From NCBI GenBank assembly GCA_030063045.1, contig JAQSEB010000109.1:1426001-1490000 (forward strand): a stretch of 64,000 bases of DNA, given 5' to 3'. Below are positions 12,310 to 24,994 of the stretch, one piece after another. How positions within the stretch are numbered: position 1 is the first letter of the stretch; each line of letters starts with the position of its first letter. The position numbers and the translations under genes were made by a program. A model generated the notes under the pieces. It was not told the DNA's origin. It worked only from the letters and a program-made list of their open reading frames with translations, and did no database searches. This DNA is from Pratylenchus scribneri (Eukaryota; Nematoda; Chromadorea; Rhabditida; Pratylenchidae).

Positions 12310-13845
12310 ATTGAAGTGGATAAATATGAATTTGGAAGTTTGATATATATTTTTTTGATATTCGGTTTTATTTCTTTAATTTGAAGGATTCTTGGATAAT
12401 TTTTATTATAAGATTTGACTATTTTTTAAAATGTATTTCGGTGACTCTCTGTCAATTATTTATTTTTATTATAATATTAAATGTTGAAGAATGGATTTTA
12501 TTGTTCTTGTTTATCGAAATAAGCTACAATGCAATATTTATTGAAAACAAAAGACAAGTAAAATATATTAATGCGATGAATATTTTTGTAGTTATTCAGT
12601 TTGCTTTATTATTAATTACTAGCTCAGTCGAATGTCCTATCGGGCGTTCTTCTAAGCTAGGGAAGTGCGATATGTAACATTTGGCCGATGCTCATTTCGC
12701 CGACCTAGGATTCCGGTTTCTCCCAATTAATTATATTTGGTAAATAAATGGTTTTGTGGCTATAAATTCGACTCCTTTTCGAAGTTGCGAACTTGAATCT
12801 GTCTTTGATTGTGCAACAATTCAAAAAAAAAATATATTATCCAATTTTTTTTCTGATAATATTACTAAATTTTAGACCTAGATTCGTGATTAGGATAAGA
12901 TTCGGATTTAAATAGGTTTTAAAATAATTTCACAAATATTCTTTCAACTATAAAATGTGAGAAAAAATGGAATTCCTAAGTCGGCCAACTGAGGCGTCGG
13001 CCAAATGGCGTCGGCGAAATGATAGCCCCCGAGGGAAATGTGACTGCTGTTATCTTCTTCGCTCCTTCGGGGCTCAGCTCGCTTATACCTTACTAAAACC
13101 CCCATTTATTTTAAATTCCCTCATATTCCTTAAAACCACATATTCCTTACACCCACTTCCCTTACGCACCCAAACGTGTCCTAGTTTAATTAGAAGCGAA
13201 ATGAGTGTAGTTTGAACTGTAATTGGATTGCTGAATATATAGAAGGTATGGGGTTTGAGCAGGAGCAATGATCCCATCGCAAAATAAAAAATGGAAATGG
13301 AGAGAAACAGGAACCGTCTAGCCCCCAAAACGGGTCGATACTCTCGATTAAAATGAGAATAGAAGATAATGCAATTTTATTGTTGATGCGGAGAATGGAA
13401 ATTTAGCAAAGAGAATTTTTGAGAGTCGACATCGATTTTTTCACACCAAATTTATACAATCAAATTTGGCGAATATTAATTCAAAATTTTTTGTGTAACC
13501 CGAATTTTACACATTTTAGCCAATATATCAGCAATTTTATAAATAAAATTTTTATAGCATTCGATTAAATCCTTTCAGGAGAGAAATTTTATATATATAA
13601 TTGATAGTTCAAAACATAATTGGCCAAAAAATGATATTGGTCATAATTTTTGCCAATTTCTAATTAAATTTCTTTTACCAATCAATTTATCCAAAATAGG
13701 GCTATAAACTGATGCCAAATTTGATAAATTTTTAAAAATAATATTAATTTGAAAAATTGATTCCGTTATTCAAAATTTTGACGACAAATTTATTTCAACA
13801 AATTTTTAATCAAAATTTTTTATTTTACTTAAATTTTAGCCAAAA
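12310..13845. other. Intergenic region with short GC-richer repeats
   Basis: It holds the hairpin at 12619-12660 and GCCGA/CGGCC-rich fragments at 12680-12705 and 12978-13085 (TCGGCCAA...GGCGTCGGC), probably ends of a decayed element. No gene with homology was found; the hydrophobic ORF at 12381-12677 has no support. Confidence 0.45.
12619..12660. repeat. Short hairpin, CTAGCTCA family (degenerate)
   Basis: CTAGCTCAG...TCC-TATC-GGGCG...AAGCTAG is a 42-bp imperfect inverted repeat. It is related to the near-perfect hairpin at 14215-14255. Confidence 0.5.
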
Positions 13846-16800
13846 ATGGTTCCATTTTTGCCGGCGCTATATAAATTTTTGTGCCGTCTTGGGGACAAAG
13901 TATTTTAAAAATATTTAAAATTTTTAAAATTCTTCAATTCTCCCACAGTTTGTTTATCCCATATTGCCTTCAGTAGCAAAACCGGCATGGAATCATCCGG
14001 CAGGGCCAAAAACAGGTTATTAGAAACTTAAATTGGAGCAGATTTATAAAAAATTAATATTTCCAAATGGTTCCGATTTTTGGACAAACTTGATTTTCAT
14101 GGTCAAAATTGTTTATGCCATAAATTTATAGTTTCTGATCAATGGCCATATTTCAACTAATAGACTTCTAGAGCATTAATTTATGGATCATCCGATAAGG
14201 CATTTTCTATTTAACTAGCTCAGGAGTTCGCCCTACGGGCGAACCCCTGAGCTAGGCAAAATAATCAACAACAATCATGCTAAATATGCAAAAAGTTTTA
14301 TTTTAATTCTGATTTTTAATTCTGATTTTATTCTTATTCTGAATTTTAATTCCGATTTTTCTTATTTTTAAATTCTGATTTTGTTACTTTCCTTGGGGGG
14401 CGGAGGGGGGGCAAGAAGATTATCAGCAGCAGGGGGGCAAGACCTATAATTTATAATAGGATGAATAAGAAGATGATGATGGTCTTCTTCGTATCATCAT
14501 TATCCTCATCTTCAACATCTTGTTCATCTTCATCATCATCTTCATCATTATTATCATCTTCATTATCTTTCATCATCATCTCATTTTCATCATCTTCATC
14601 CTCATCATCATCTTCATCATCCTCATTCTACTTCTTCATCATCCTCTTCTTCATCTTCATCATCATCCTCATCATCATTATTGTCATCATCTCATCATCT
14701 TCATCTTAATCATCCTCTCATCTTCATCACCCTCTCATTCTCGTCTTCATCATCATCATTATCCTTATCTTCTTCATCATCATCATTATCCTTATCTTCT
14801 CATCATCTTCATCTTCCTCTCAACCTCATCTTCATCATCCTCTCATTCTCGACTTCATCATCATCATTATCCTCATCTTCATCATCTTCTTCATCATCAT
14901 CATTATCCTCATCTTCATCATCTTCTTCATCTTCCTCTCAACCTCATCTTCATCATCCTCTCATTCTCGACTGCATCATCATCATTATCCTCATCTTCAT
15001 CATCTTCTTCATCATCATCACTATCGTCATCTTCATCATCTTCTTCATCTTCCTCTCAATCTCATCTTCATCATCTTCTTCATCATCATCATTATCCTCA
15101 TGTTCATCATCTTCTTCATCTTCCTCTCAACCTCATCTTCATCACCCTCTCATTCTCGTCTTCATCATCATCATTATCCTTATCTTCTTCATCATCATCA
15201 TTATCCTTATCTTCTCATCATCTTCATCTTCCTCTCAACCTCATCTTCATCATCTTCTTCATCATCATCATTATCCTCATCTTCATCATCTTCTTCATCT
15301 TCCTCTCAACCTCATCTTCATCATCCTCTCATTCTCGACTTCATCATCATCATTATCCTCATCTTCATCATCTTCTTCATCATCGTCATTATCCTTATCT
15401 TCTCATCATCTTCATCTTCCTCTCAACCTCATCTTCATCATCCTCTCATTCTCGACTTCATCATCATCATTATCCTCATCTTCATCATCTTCTTCATCAT
15501 CATCATTATCCTCATCTTCATCATCTTCTTCATCTTCCTCTCAACCTCAATTTCAACATCCTCTCATTTCGACTTCATTATCATCATTATCCTCATTTCA
15601 TCATCTTGTTCATATTCATTATCATTTTCATCATTATTATTATCTTCATCCTCATTATTTTCTCATCTTCATCATCTTCTTCATCATCGTCATTATCCTT
15701 ATCTTCTCATCATCTTCATCTTCCTCTCAACCTCATCTTCATCATCCTCTCATTCTCGACTTCATCATCATCATCATCGTCATCTTCATCATCGTCATCT
15801 TCATCATTATCCCCATCTTCACCATCTTCTTCATCCTCATCATTTTTTTCATCATCTTCATCATCTTAATCATCCTATTATATATTATAGGTCTTGTCGC
15901 CCCTCCCCGAAAAAACAGGATGCATCAATATTTTTTCCTTTTTGCATAAATAAATCATTTTAAAAAATTAAGAAAAGTTAATTGATAAGATGCTTTATTG
16001 CTATGCTTGAATGCTAATTTATCTGTAAAATGCTTAATTTAACTTTTATCCACAAATAATATTAGTGCAATTTGCTTATTTTTAATATTGTAAATTATTT
16101 GTAAAAATCATAGATTAGATGATGTCTAATCAAAAATCTAATGTCAAATTCGTGATCAGCGCCCCAAATTACCCTTAGAAAGTTGCATCCCGAAATAATA
16201 AAACAATTTTTAATTTGGGACCCCTTTTCTTTACATTTGCCTTTAAAAATACATAACGCCAAAGATAATTTAAACAATATTTTTTGGGGACAAACCAACA
16301 GAAAATTATATATAGGATTGGGAAAATTCTATTTATCGAAAAATTTATTTCAATTTTAAAAGGACTAAACCGGTCAAAAACCAAAAATTTCGATTAGACA
16401 TAACTTTGGTTTACCATATAATTCGTTTTTAAATTTAAATCTTTTAAAATTTAATAAATATGTAAATCTTTTTATTTTTATTTCATAAATTAAATACTAT
16501 TTAATCTTATCCATTTTAGTTTTCTTCTGGTCTCCCACAATCAAATGGATTCTCGTTTTGGCTGGTATATCCGACTTGAAAAGGCCGCCAGAAAAGCTCA
16601 GTTTATTTCAGGTTCGACTGGATGCATTCCTCATTTTATTACCATTAAATAGCCTAGGGAAAAAATTAAGAAAATTTGATGGAAATAGGAAAAAGTTATT
16701 ATCAAAAAAGTTCAGAATAGATCAAAATCGAAGATTGTTTTGATATTGGTTAAAATTCGCAAAATATGGATATATTATTCTCCTATTAATTTTTACACTT

Positions 16801-17044
16801 AATCATATCAAATTAAAAATCCATCAAATTTTTTGCAGAATTCAGCTTTGGCAACAACTGGCGCAATTTGGACTCGTTATTGTTTTGTAATAATCCCGAA
16901 AAACTACTATCTTGCCAGTGTCAATTTTTTCGTTTTCTGCATTGGCTTGGGTTTGGGCTAATTATCTTTTGAGAATTTTTTTATTTTTAAGTTCAATTAT
17001 TACGGATTGCCAACTACAATATGACGAAAGATGGCAAATCATAA
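13846..17044 (+). CDS. mpc-2: Mitochondrial pyruvate carrier subunit 2
   Basis: Five exons (13846-13899, 13949-14015, 16520-16611, 16839-16950, 16992-17044) give 125 residues, the usual MPC2 size. The order of hallmarks is exact: YPILP, NHPAGPKT, VFFWSPTIKW, AGISDLKRPPEKLS, ATTGAIWTRY, FVIIPKNYYLASVNFF, then QLLRIANYN near the end. MPC2 pairs with MPC1 in the mitochondrial inner membrane to import pyruvate into the matrix. The start is the only ATG giving MVPFLPALYKFLCRLGDK in phase with exon 2, which fits the amphipathic N-terminus of the family. Intron 2 (14016-16519) is about 2.5 kb and holds a GC-rich hairpin and a huge TCATC array; the other introns are 49-227 nt. Confidence 0.95.
14215..14255. 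repeat. Near-perfect GC-rich hairpin in mpc-2 intron 2
   Basis: CTAGCTCAGGAGTTCGCCC, a TAC loop, then its reverse complement with a single mismatch (18 of 19 pairs). It stands out in AT-rich DNA and is related to the hairpin at 12619-12660. Confidence 0.85.
14394..15922. mobile_element. TIR-flanked element carrying a TCATC/TCATCT array, in mpc-2 intron 2
   Basis: The left end has GGGGGGCAAGACCTATAA then TATAATAGGATGA. The right end has TAATCATCCTATTATA then TTATAGGTCTTGTCGCCCC, its reverse complement. Between them (about 14475-15870) lie hundreds of TCA/TCT trinucleotides arranged in higher-order blocks (for example CTCTCAACCTCATCTTCATC and CTCTCATTCTCGACTTCATC) that recur every 80-130 bp. 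Open frames through it (up to 449 codons of His/Leu/Ser/Ile) are artefacts of the 3-bp period. Confidence 0.8.
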
Positions 17045-17263
17045 AATTATTTACTGATGATTGATGAGAATATATTAATTTTACAACAACAAACTAATGT
17101 TATATTAAAATGAATTTTGAAATGAATAAAATATATTCAAAAAATAGTCAAGAAAATTTTAATTTTTTAGAGCGAAATGATAGTTGTTTCATAATTGATA
17201 ATTAGTAATAATCTTCTAAGAATAGATTCATATAATTATTAGAAAAGTTTTATTGTTTCTTTT

Positions 17264-17411
17264 ATATGTGTTACAGCCAAAAGTGGAAATCGGACAAAAG
17301 TGGAAATTATGTACTCTCTCGTTGACCGCCTATCCCTACCCTACCCTATTTTGCGTCTCTAACCAAAATTTCCACTTTTGGCCGATTTCCACTTTTGGCC
17401 GTAACATATGC
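17264..17411. mobile_element. Small palindromic MITE
   Basis: GTTACAGCCAAAAGTGGAAA plus a second AAAAGTGGAAATT pair with AATTTCCACTTTTGGCC and TTTCCACTTTTGGCCGTAAC. Each arm is itself a double of the CCAAAAGTGGAAATCGG motif. The core has CCCTACCCTACCCTA. Confidence 0.8.
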
Positions 17412-18200
17412 ATTAGAAAAAAAATTCATAAAGGGCAAAAATGAAAGATATAAATACATGTTTTAATACAGAATTATTCAATAGACTTTGTTGCGCAAAA
17501 TACTAAAATATGGAAATGATGCATTGAGAAAATAGATTAATAAATTTTGGAATATGGAAATCAATATAATAATATTGTTAATGTAAAGAGGGGAATAAGT
17601 TTGATATTGTCCTAATCGATTAGCAAGCAAAAATTTCACTGAAAACTTTTGCTATATTCAATGGCCTTGGATAAAATAATAGAAACATATTTGAAAAATA
17701 TAATGAAAAAGTTTAACAAATTTTATTTAAATTTTCATAAAAAAATATAAATAAATTCAAATCCTGGGAAGTTTAAATTGCCAGTAAAATATATTTCTGC
17801 AGATTTGCCCCAGAGTTATAATTCAACACGGGGGAATTTTGACAATAGAGAATGACGTTTTCAATTTCAAACAATTTGAGCATGTCCTCCAAAATTTTAA
17901 AATAATTAACTGTTAATGAATATACTTTACCAAAATTTTTAATATTATTATGGAATACATATTATTGATAAAATGATTCATCGCCTTTTAATATTATGGG
18001 AAATTTATTATTTGCCATTCGTTGATTCACCATTAAACGTCAATTAACTAGTAAAATTTAATCCGATTTTCCAAAATTAGTTTATTCTGATTGCCTTTTT
18101 TAAATAAATTTTTGTATTTTAATTGAAAAAAATAATCAATTTACACATAATAGATAAATTTCTTCTGATCAAATTTTCAACAATATTTACAAATAAATAA

Positions 18201-19198
18201 ATGTTTCTGTTTTTGATTCTTCTTTTCGGCATTGCTTCCAATTTTTCGGAAGGTTAATATATAAAGCAGATTTAAACATTATTGATGTTTAATATTCTAG
18301 CTTTTGTTTCCGAATGCTATCATCATGAATTAGGTATAGTGGAGTGTCACCGGAATGCGGTTGCATGTAGCCGAATTGTTTGCAATGTCAATGGGAGACA
18401 AAGTAATATTATTTTTATATTTTTTAAATTTTAAAAAAATGTCTATAATGATGAAAAAAATGAAAATAATGAATTAAAAAATATTGAAGAGGCGAAAGAT
18501 GTTTTTTTATAGATTTTTAAGCTCTTCGTAACGTATCGTTTGAGAATCATTCGGCTTATTAGGTTTAATCAAAACTAATATGGTCTAAAAACCAAAAATA
18601 GGAAAAATTGTTCAGATGGTTTAATACCAGTAAATTTTTATCAATCATGAAAAATTTTATATGATTCGACGCGACTGAACGAGATCTATCGATTGGGTAT
18701 AAATTTTATTGTTCTAGAACTGTTATTATTAATCTTTTCGCCATTTTTAATATTTTTTTCCTTAAATTTATAAATAACTAATAATTATAATTCAAATTGG
18801 TCAAAAAAGGAAAAATTAAATATAATCCCATATGATTGCGCAAATTTATAATCTATTAATTTTTATATTAATCACAAATATTTTTAATTCAAATTCATAT
18901 AAAACTTAATCTGTATATTATTATAGTTACGCTCAAGGGATGCGCCCGTGACCATTGTGAGAGCGTTCCTGAATATCCAGGTTGCCAATGTTTTGAATGT
19001 TCTCATGATCTGTGCAATTACGGCAATGAGCCCAGTGGTCGAAAAACAGATCACAATGTTAATCGTCCTCCGGCTGCTGGTCCTAATCCCAATACTAATA
19101 AGCAGCCTTCGGCAAATTCCAATACTAATCAACCTTTTAGTTCAACTAACAATGCTTACTATTCGAAGGCAACAATGCCTTATTATTCTTTGCTTTAA
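18201..19198 (+). CDS. Secreted cysteine-rich protein, Ly6/uPAR-like
   Basis: Exons 18201-18252, 18301-18402 and 18927-19198 give 141 residues with matching phases. Residues 1-17 (MFLFLILLFGIASNFSE) form a signal peptide. The mature part has about ten cysteines over some 70 residues and ends in DLCN, the hallmark of three-finger Ly6 domains, followed by a Pro/Asn/Ser-rich tail (NRPPAAGPNPNTNKQPS) ending SLL. No strongly hydrophobic C-terminal tail for a GPI anchor is seen, so secretion is more likely than anchoring. Ly6-type proteins bind receptors or channels outside the cell. Intron 2 (18403-18926) holds a decayed element with the CGAGATCTATCGATTGGGTA motif. The family call rests on cysteine pattern only. 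Confidence 0.75.
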
Positions 19199-19885
19199 TT
19201 GGAGGTGACAATTAAAAAGGCAGTATTAATAATTTTTTTTTCACTTCAGTGCTTCTTTATGTCCATTGAAATGGCAATTTTGAAAGGAGCAATTGAATGG
19301 TTTGAAGGAATTCGAAGAATGTAATTTTTGAGGCAATCCATAGTCCATACCTATTAATATGAAAATATTTTAAATATTTTTCTATAAATGTAATAAAAAT
19401 GTCGATAATGAAATAATTGAAGTAATTTTTACCGAAATTTACAAAATTTTACCGCTGATTAAAAAATAATTATTTAGAAAATCAATCAAAAATCAGAGAA
19501 CGTTAAATTTATTTGAAAGGTCAAAGCAAAATTTTATTTGATCATAATAAATAATTAATTTTCAAAATTAAATATATCTATTAATTAATAATTCTAAAAG
19601 TATAAAAAAAATTATTTCCAACTTCCAAATGTAGTCCACCCTAAACGTTTCGGTAAATAAATCCAATCACCAAATCAGCTTTATTAGCACCTTTGATAAT
19701 AATAGATTTCTAAACCCCAATTGTCCTTAAACTGGAAATTCTGATATTATAAAGACAGGTTGTAATTTTGTTCAACGATGATGCCTGCTTATCTCAATCC
19801 AATTTTATTAAAAATGATCATTTTTTACATAAAAATTTTGATTTATAAATGTAAATTAATTAAATTACTAAAGTCGTTAAAAATT

Positions 19886-20040
19886 TTAAAATAAAGCCAC
19901 AAAACAGCAAAACACAAAAATCTATTACAATAGACTTCAAACTTTGATTTGAGCACAAAAAAATTAAAAACACAAAATTCTAGTACCATAGAATTTAAAT
20001 TTTAACTTTGAGCACACTAAAAAATTGAAAATATGCCCAA
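19886..20040. repeat. Tandem duplication of about 75 bp
   Basis: AAACACAAAAATCTATTACA...GAGCAC and AAACACAAAATTCTAGTACC...GAGCAC are adjacent diverged copies. Confidence 0.55.
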
Positions 20041-20239
20041 ATATTTATTTTTTATTGACATAAAAAAGAAAAGAAGATAAAATTGTTATTTTTAACGATC
20101 CACCGACCAGCCGTGCGCACCACTATCACATTTTTTTATTTCGCCAAACTGGATAAAAATTTTTATTATTTATGTGAAATTTTTCCTCCCCATGCCTTTT
20201 TTGTTCCACCTTCCAAATTGCAGCTGAGAAGGCAGCCAA

Positions 20240-20665
20240 AATTTGGCGAGTGGAACTTAATTCTTTATTTCCCTTTTTTTGTCTTCAATTTGGCGAACAA
20301 TTTCCGTTTTTTCGGCCAATTTTAGTGCGGATAAAATTTTATTTTATTCCAATTTTTTATTTTTGTCCAATTCATTTTTGACATTATTCATTGAATCCGG
20401 TCATGACCCACAAATTGACCGAAATTAAAGATTCCAACTTTTCTCTGAAATGTTTCTATTTCCATAGAATATTTTCGCAATTCTTTTTGATCAATATTTA
20501 GGCAAAATAATTTAACGAGTGGAAACTTATTTTTTATTTCCCTTTTTTGTCTTCAATTTGACGAATAATTTCCATTATTTGCCCAAATTTAGTGCAGAAA
20601 AAATTTATTTTTGTTCAACATTTTTATTTTAGTCCATCTCTTTTTTGACAGTCTGCATGGCATAA
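20240..20665. repeat. Diverged direct duplication, about 150-bp units
   Basis: The two copies start at about 20246 and 20500. Both contain CGAGTGGAA, TTATTTCCC, TGTCTTCAATTTG, AATTTCC and TTTAGTGC in the same order. No coding sense was seen. Confidence 0.65.
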
Positions 20666-22890
20666 ATAAAAATTATTTAATAAAGGCAAATTATTTTATT
20701 TCCAAATATATATATATTACCAAAAATTGTATATAGAGTATTTAGCATATTTGTATCTTAACTTTTTCATCTTTTTAGGGCTGAAACTTTTATTACATTT
20801 TTTTGAAGTTTCGATGTCAATTTTTTGGTCACTTACTTCATTTTTGATCAAAAATCACATATGATCCTTTCTAAATAGTTTCTTGTCCCCAGTCATTTCA
20901 CCGATTATTTCATATTTAATTTAACCATATTTTTTCATATTAAAAATATAAAATTGGCAAAAATTATGAGCAAAAAAAATGTAAATTCAAATTTTTCAAC
21001 CACTTACTTTGGAGCATTTTTCGCCCAATTCTTTTCATAATAATCATAATTCATAACCTATTGAATAAAATGATCTACTTTGAGACCGACATTTTCCCTT
21101 TTGTTCATTTGAATTGATTCTATTCTTTAAAAAACTGGGTTCATCAATTGTCCTCTTCTTTTAAGTATTTTTTCGCTAAATTCCCCTTCAAAAATTGGAA
21201 ATGTATCCGAAACTCATATTTTAAAAAGAGCACCCGAAACCCTTTTTAAGTGGAATAAATTTCTTTGAATGAAAATTTCTATTTTATAAATTTGATGAAC
21301 ACCCACAAGAGCGCACTATTATTTATTTGATTAAAATTAAAATAAACAAATAAAAATGAAACAATATTCTGGGGATTGAGTATCCATTTATTTTCAATTG
21401 AATCTAAAAATTATTAGACGAATTTGCACTTATCAAAAAAGGGTTCTTTTAATTTTAATGGAAGGAATTCTATTTTATGGCTGTATAAAAATGTCTCATC
21501 ATTAATCTAAATAATCAAATGATAGAAACATTTTTTCCATTATTTTTTACTAAAAAATAAGAAAAATATTTTAATTAAAATTATTATAATTTTATAATAA
21601 ATTTTTAAAGAATATTTTTAAAACTAATTATCAAATATTCTTTTTAATGTAGGGAAGAAAAAGTTTTTTTTTAAATTATTTCAATAAATGTTTTTGCTTT
21701 TTCAATATTTTTACAACATTTTTCTAATTTTAATAAGAGTATTATTAATTTTTATTTATAATTAAGAAAAGTAGGAAAAAAATTTTTGTGCCAGGACCCT
21801 GTTCCCATTTTTAACAGCCAACACGAGAGATTCTCATAATTTCTAAAGATGCTTTTATCATTTTATAAAAAAATTTTTTTAAATTATTTAGTAAAGAAAT
21901 ATAATTTATTTTAAAATAATATTAATAATTTTTTGATTAAATTAATTATATTCAATTTAGAAAAATGTAGTGAAAGTTTTTTATGTTAATCGAATTAAAA
22001 AAAAAATTAAGTCCAAATTTAAAAATAAATTCATTTTATCCCAAAAAGAAATATATTTTCAAAAATTTTTTTTCAAATTTTCCCACAATTGTTGATCTAA
22101 TTAATTTTTATTTACGTCCAAACATTCAAATGTGTCACCACAAATTGTGGAATGGCGCGTCAAATGCAAACATCAAAATCAAAAACTTGTGATTTAAATG
22201 AACATTTTTGCTCGCGCAATTTCCGTTCCAATCTACACCAAAATAGAATGAGACGGAGGGAGACTTCGCATTATTCCCTCCACTAATTTCCGTTGCCCCC
22301 ACTCCAGTCGAAAAAAATTCCAACGCACAAAAGAATTAAAAAATTAATTTCAAAATATTCTCCTACGTATACGTTTGGTTTCTGCGCATTTTAGACTACA
22401 GGCCACACCTATTAGAATTAAAAAAAAGATTTTTGGTCGTTCAATTATCTGTGTGGAAATTTGGTTTTGATGGCAAAAATTCTCCGCCCCATTCTCTTAA
22501 AATGTTGTTTATAAAACTGTATAGAAAGAGGAAAACTCCAAATTTTCAGTATTTTATTTCCGTATTTCTCTCATATTTTTATTTATTGAGAATTTGTCGA
22601 GAAAATAATCCATAAAATCATTTTATTCAAAACCGAAAATTCAATAATTATTCGTAATATTTGAATCCAAATTTCCTGGCAATAATTGTGTTGGTCTTGT
22701 TTATAAATATATTTATTAATGTTTATTTATATGTTATTAGACTTCTCTCTAATATTTAGTTAATAAGGCAAAGGATTGGGGTTAAAAAACTAATCCATTT
22801 TATCACTTTTATAACTCCTAAATTTGACCAATTTTCTAACATTAAAATTTATCGGAAAATTAATTTTTTCTAATGACCGGAAGTAAGCAA
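20666..22890. other. AT-rich intergenic region
   Basis: No gene, RNA gene or clear repeat was seen on either strand apart from A/T runs. Short ORFs here lack homology and codon structure. Confidence 0.4.
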
Positions 22891-23150
22891 GAAATTTTTT
22901 GGTACTTGTTAAGTTTGTATCCCCTTTTTGGGTCATCTTGGAAAAAGTGTGGAAAAAGTGAAGGGTCCTCCCTTTGGTGTTAGGGTTAGGGTTTAGGATA
23001 CATTTGAGATGATTTTTACATCATCCCAATTCAAGCCTAACATATCCCTGAATGACCCCAACCCTAAACCTGCTGATGACCCATAGGAGGGACCAAGCAC
23101 TTTTCAAAAAGGGGATACAAACGAGACAAGTACCAAAATTCGGTAGTTTA
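22891..23150. mobile_element. Palindromic MITE with telomere-like core
   Basis: GGTACTTG..AAGTTTGTATCC and CCCCTTTTT pair with AAAAAGGGGATACAAAC and CAAGTACC. The core has GTTAGGGTTAGGGTTTAGG on one side and CCCCAACCCTAAACC on the other. Confidence 0.8.
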
Positions 23151-23939
23151 AAGAAAATTTTTCGACATTCTACTAAAAATGCTATTATTCAAAAATTATA
23201 AACAATTAATCAGCTGGTTTATGTTATTTATTTTTATTATGTCTGGTTCGAAATCTATTTACAGTCCACCATCCACATAGGCTACTCGTCCACATAAAAT
23301 GCACCAAAAATCGTTCATGAGCGCGCGTACAGATTCCAAATTTGTCCAAATTTGTTTTGTTTACCTCCTTTTTCTTTGTTCGCCCATTTTCTGTCTTCAA
23401 AGCACAAACTTAAATAGTCCAAATTCCGCAAATTCATCATTTAAGAGAGTGCGGCCTTTTCTTCCCTATTTTTCTGTTTTGATGATGAAAAACGCGTCAT
23501 CAATCAAAATTTGGAAAAAAATTTTACGCCAAATATTTTTGCGCCAGCAGAATTAATAATGGAACGAAATTTGCGCAGTTGAACTTTGCGCGCGCATTAA
23601 ATCAATTTTCAAATATTTAATATTACCAAAAAATTCAATTATTTTGATGCTATTTATAGCCCTGGATTGGGATCAGATTTTAGAAAAAATTGATGGATTT
23701 AATAGAAAAAAGTTAATATTAAAAATGACAAAAATGCCAAAAAAGCGAACAATTTTTGGCCATAATTTTCCGCTCATTTTTGTTTTTGATTAAATCATTT
23801 AAAATGTTCCTAAGAAAGAGTTTAATCCAATATTATAAAAATTTTATTTGAAAGATTGCAGCGATATTAGTTAAAACGCGCTAAATTCTGTTCGCCTATT
23901 CTCATTTTTAAAGAGTGCGGCCTATTTTCTCTTATTAGG

Positions 23940-24237
23940 CATGAGATATACTTTTTGTTTGATCAAATATTTTTCGTCTAACTTCTCCATTGCTCGCGTG
24001 TGTGTCTGCCCTCTCTCGCTTGTTTGATCAAACATTTTGGTTATGTGCATCAAACATTCTAGAGAAAAAGCGTACATTTTTTCATTCTCTCTCGCTCCAG
24101 CTATTTTTCTATGTCTCATCACAGCATTTCGCCAAAATGTTTGATCAAACATTTTGCGAGAGAGGGAGACTCAACGCAAGCGAGCATTGGAGAAGTTAGA
24201 CGAAAAAATGTTTGATCAAACAAAAGTATATCTCATG
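23940..24237. mobile_element. 298-bp perfect-ended palindromic element with repeated TTTGATCAAA
   Basis: It begins CATGAGATATACTTTT and ends AAAAGTATATCTCATG, exact inverted copies. The arms continue through TTTTTCGTCTAACTTCTCC and its complement. TTTGATCAAA, itself palindromic, occurs four times in symmetrical places. No target-site duplication is obvious. Confidence 0.85.
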
Positions 24238-24742
24238 ACTTAATTTGATGACGAAAAAATCGTCATCATTAGAAATTCGAAAAAATGCTGGCAACAAAAT
24301 ATTTTTGTGCGGAATTAAAAACATGAAAATTTCTTTTATGACGTCCCCTAATGTGATTAAAAATTACTCAAATTGATTTGTACTTTCATAAAAAAAAGAT
24401 AAAAGGACAATAAAAACTGGGCCATTTTTTGATGGTTTCGCCCACTTCCCTTTATATAAAGGTTAATTTATATCGAAATGACTCATTTCCTATTTTAAAA
24501 ATTAAAAATATTTTAAATTTGCCCAATAAATTATTTATAATGGATTTAAAAACAATATTTATTACTAATAATTTGCCCTATTCCTAATTAATCCAGATAT
24601 CATTTAAAAATGCCCAACATTATAATGTAGGTCAAAAATTTCCATAGAGCAATAAACCACCTTGTGCCCAATCTATAAATTTCAACTATATCTTTTAGTA
24701 ATAATCGATTTAAATCATTTTATACCCTTTAATTTTGACCAG

Positions 24743-24994
24743 GCGATTTCAAATTATATACCATTAGGTACTTTCCATTATGAGCCCCTTCCCCCTACTA
24801 ATAATTATGTTGCTCACTCTCTAGAGATAATTTTGGATGCTTATCAAGAATCTAACATCATTTTCGTTATATCAAGCCATCTTGATAAGGAAATGACGAA
24901 TTTTAGGAAGAAAATACTAGAGGGAATCAGACAATTTGGTAGGGTGCTCATAACGGATACGTACCTAACATTCAATATGTTTATATCCAATTAA
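24743..24994 (+). other. Orphan exon-like ORF, unknown
   Basis: After an AG at 24742 an open frame of about 83 codons reads with protein-like composition: YIPLGTFHYEPLPPTNNY, HSLEIILDAYQESNIIFVIS, then KKILEGIRQFGRVLITD. It resembles a real exon more than the surrounding noise, but no partner exon was found within 2 kb and I do not recognise the family. It may be a gene relic or a single exon of a gene I failed to assemble. Confidence 0.3.

Noticed and set aside
12381..12677. Hydrophobic 98-codon ORF that might be a membrane protein
   Set aside because: Starts at a TTG, ends in a repeated hairpin, AT-driven composition, no neighbouring exons.
14520..15949. Open frames of 287-449 codons rich in His, Leu, Ser and Ile
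   Set aside because: They arise from a TCATC/TCATCT array with a 3-bp period; all three frames are open and it lies inside an mpc-2 intron.
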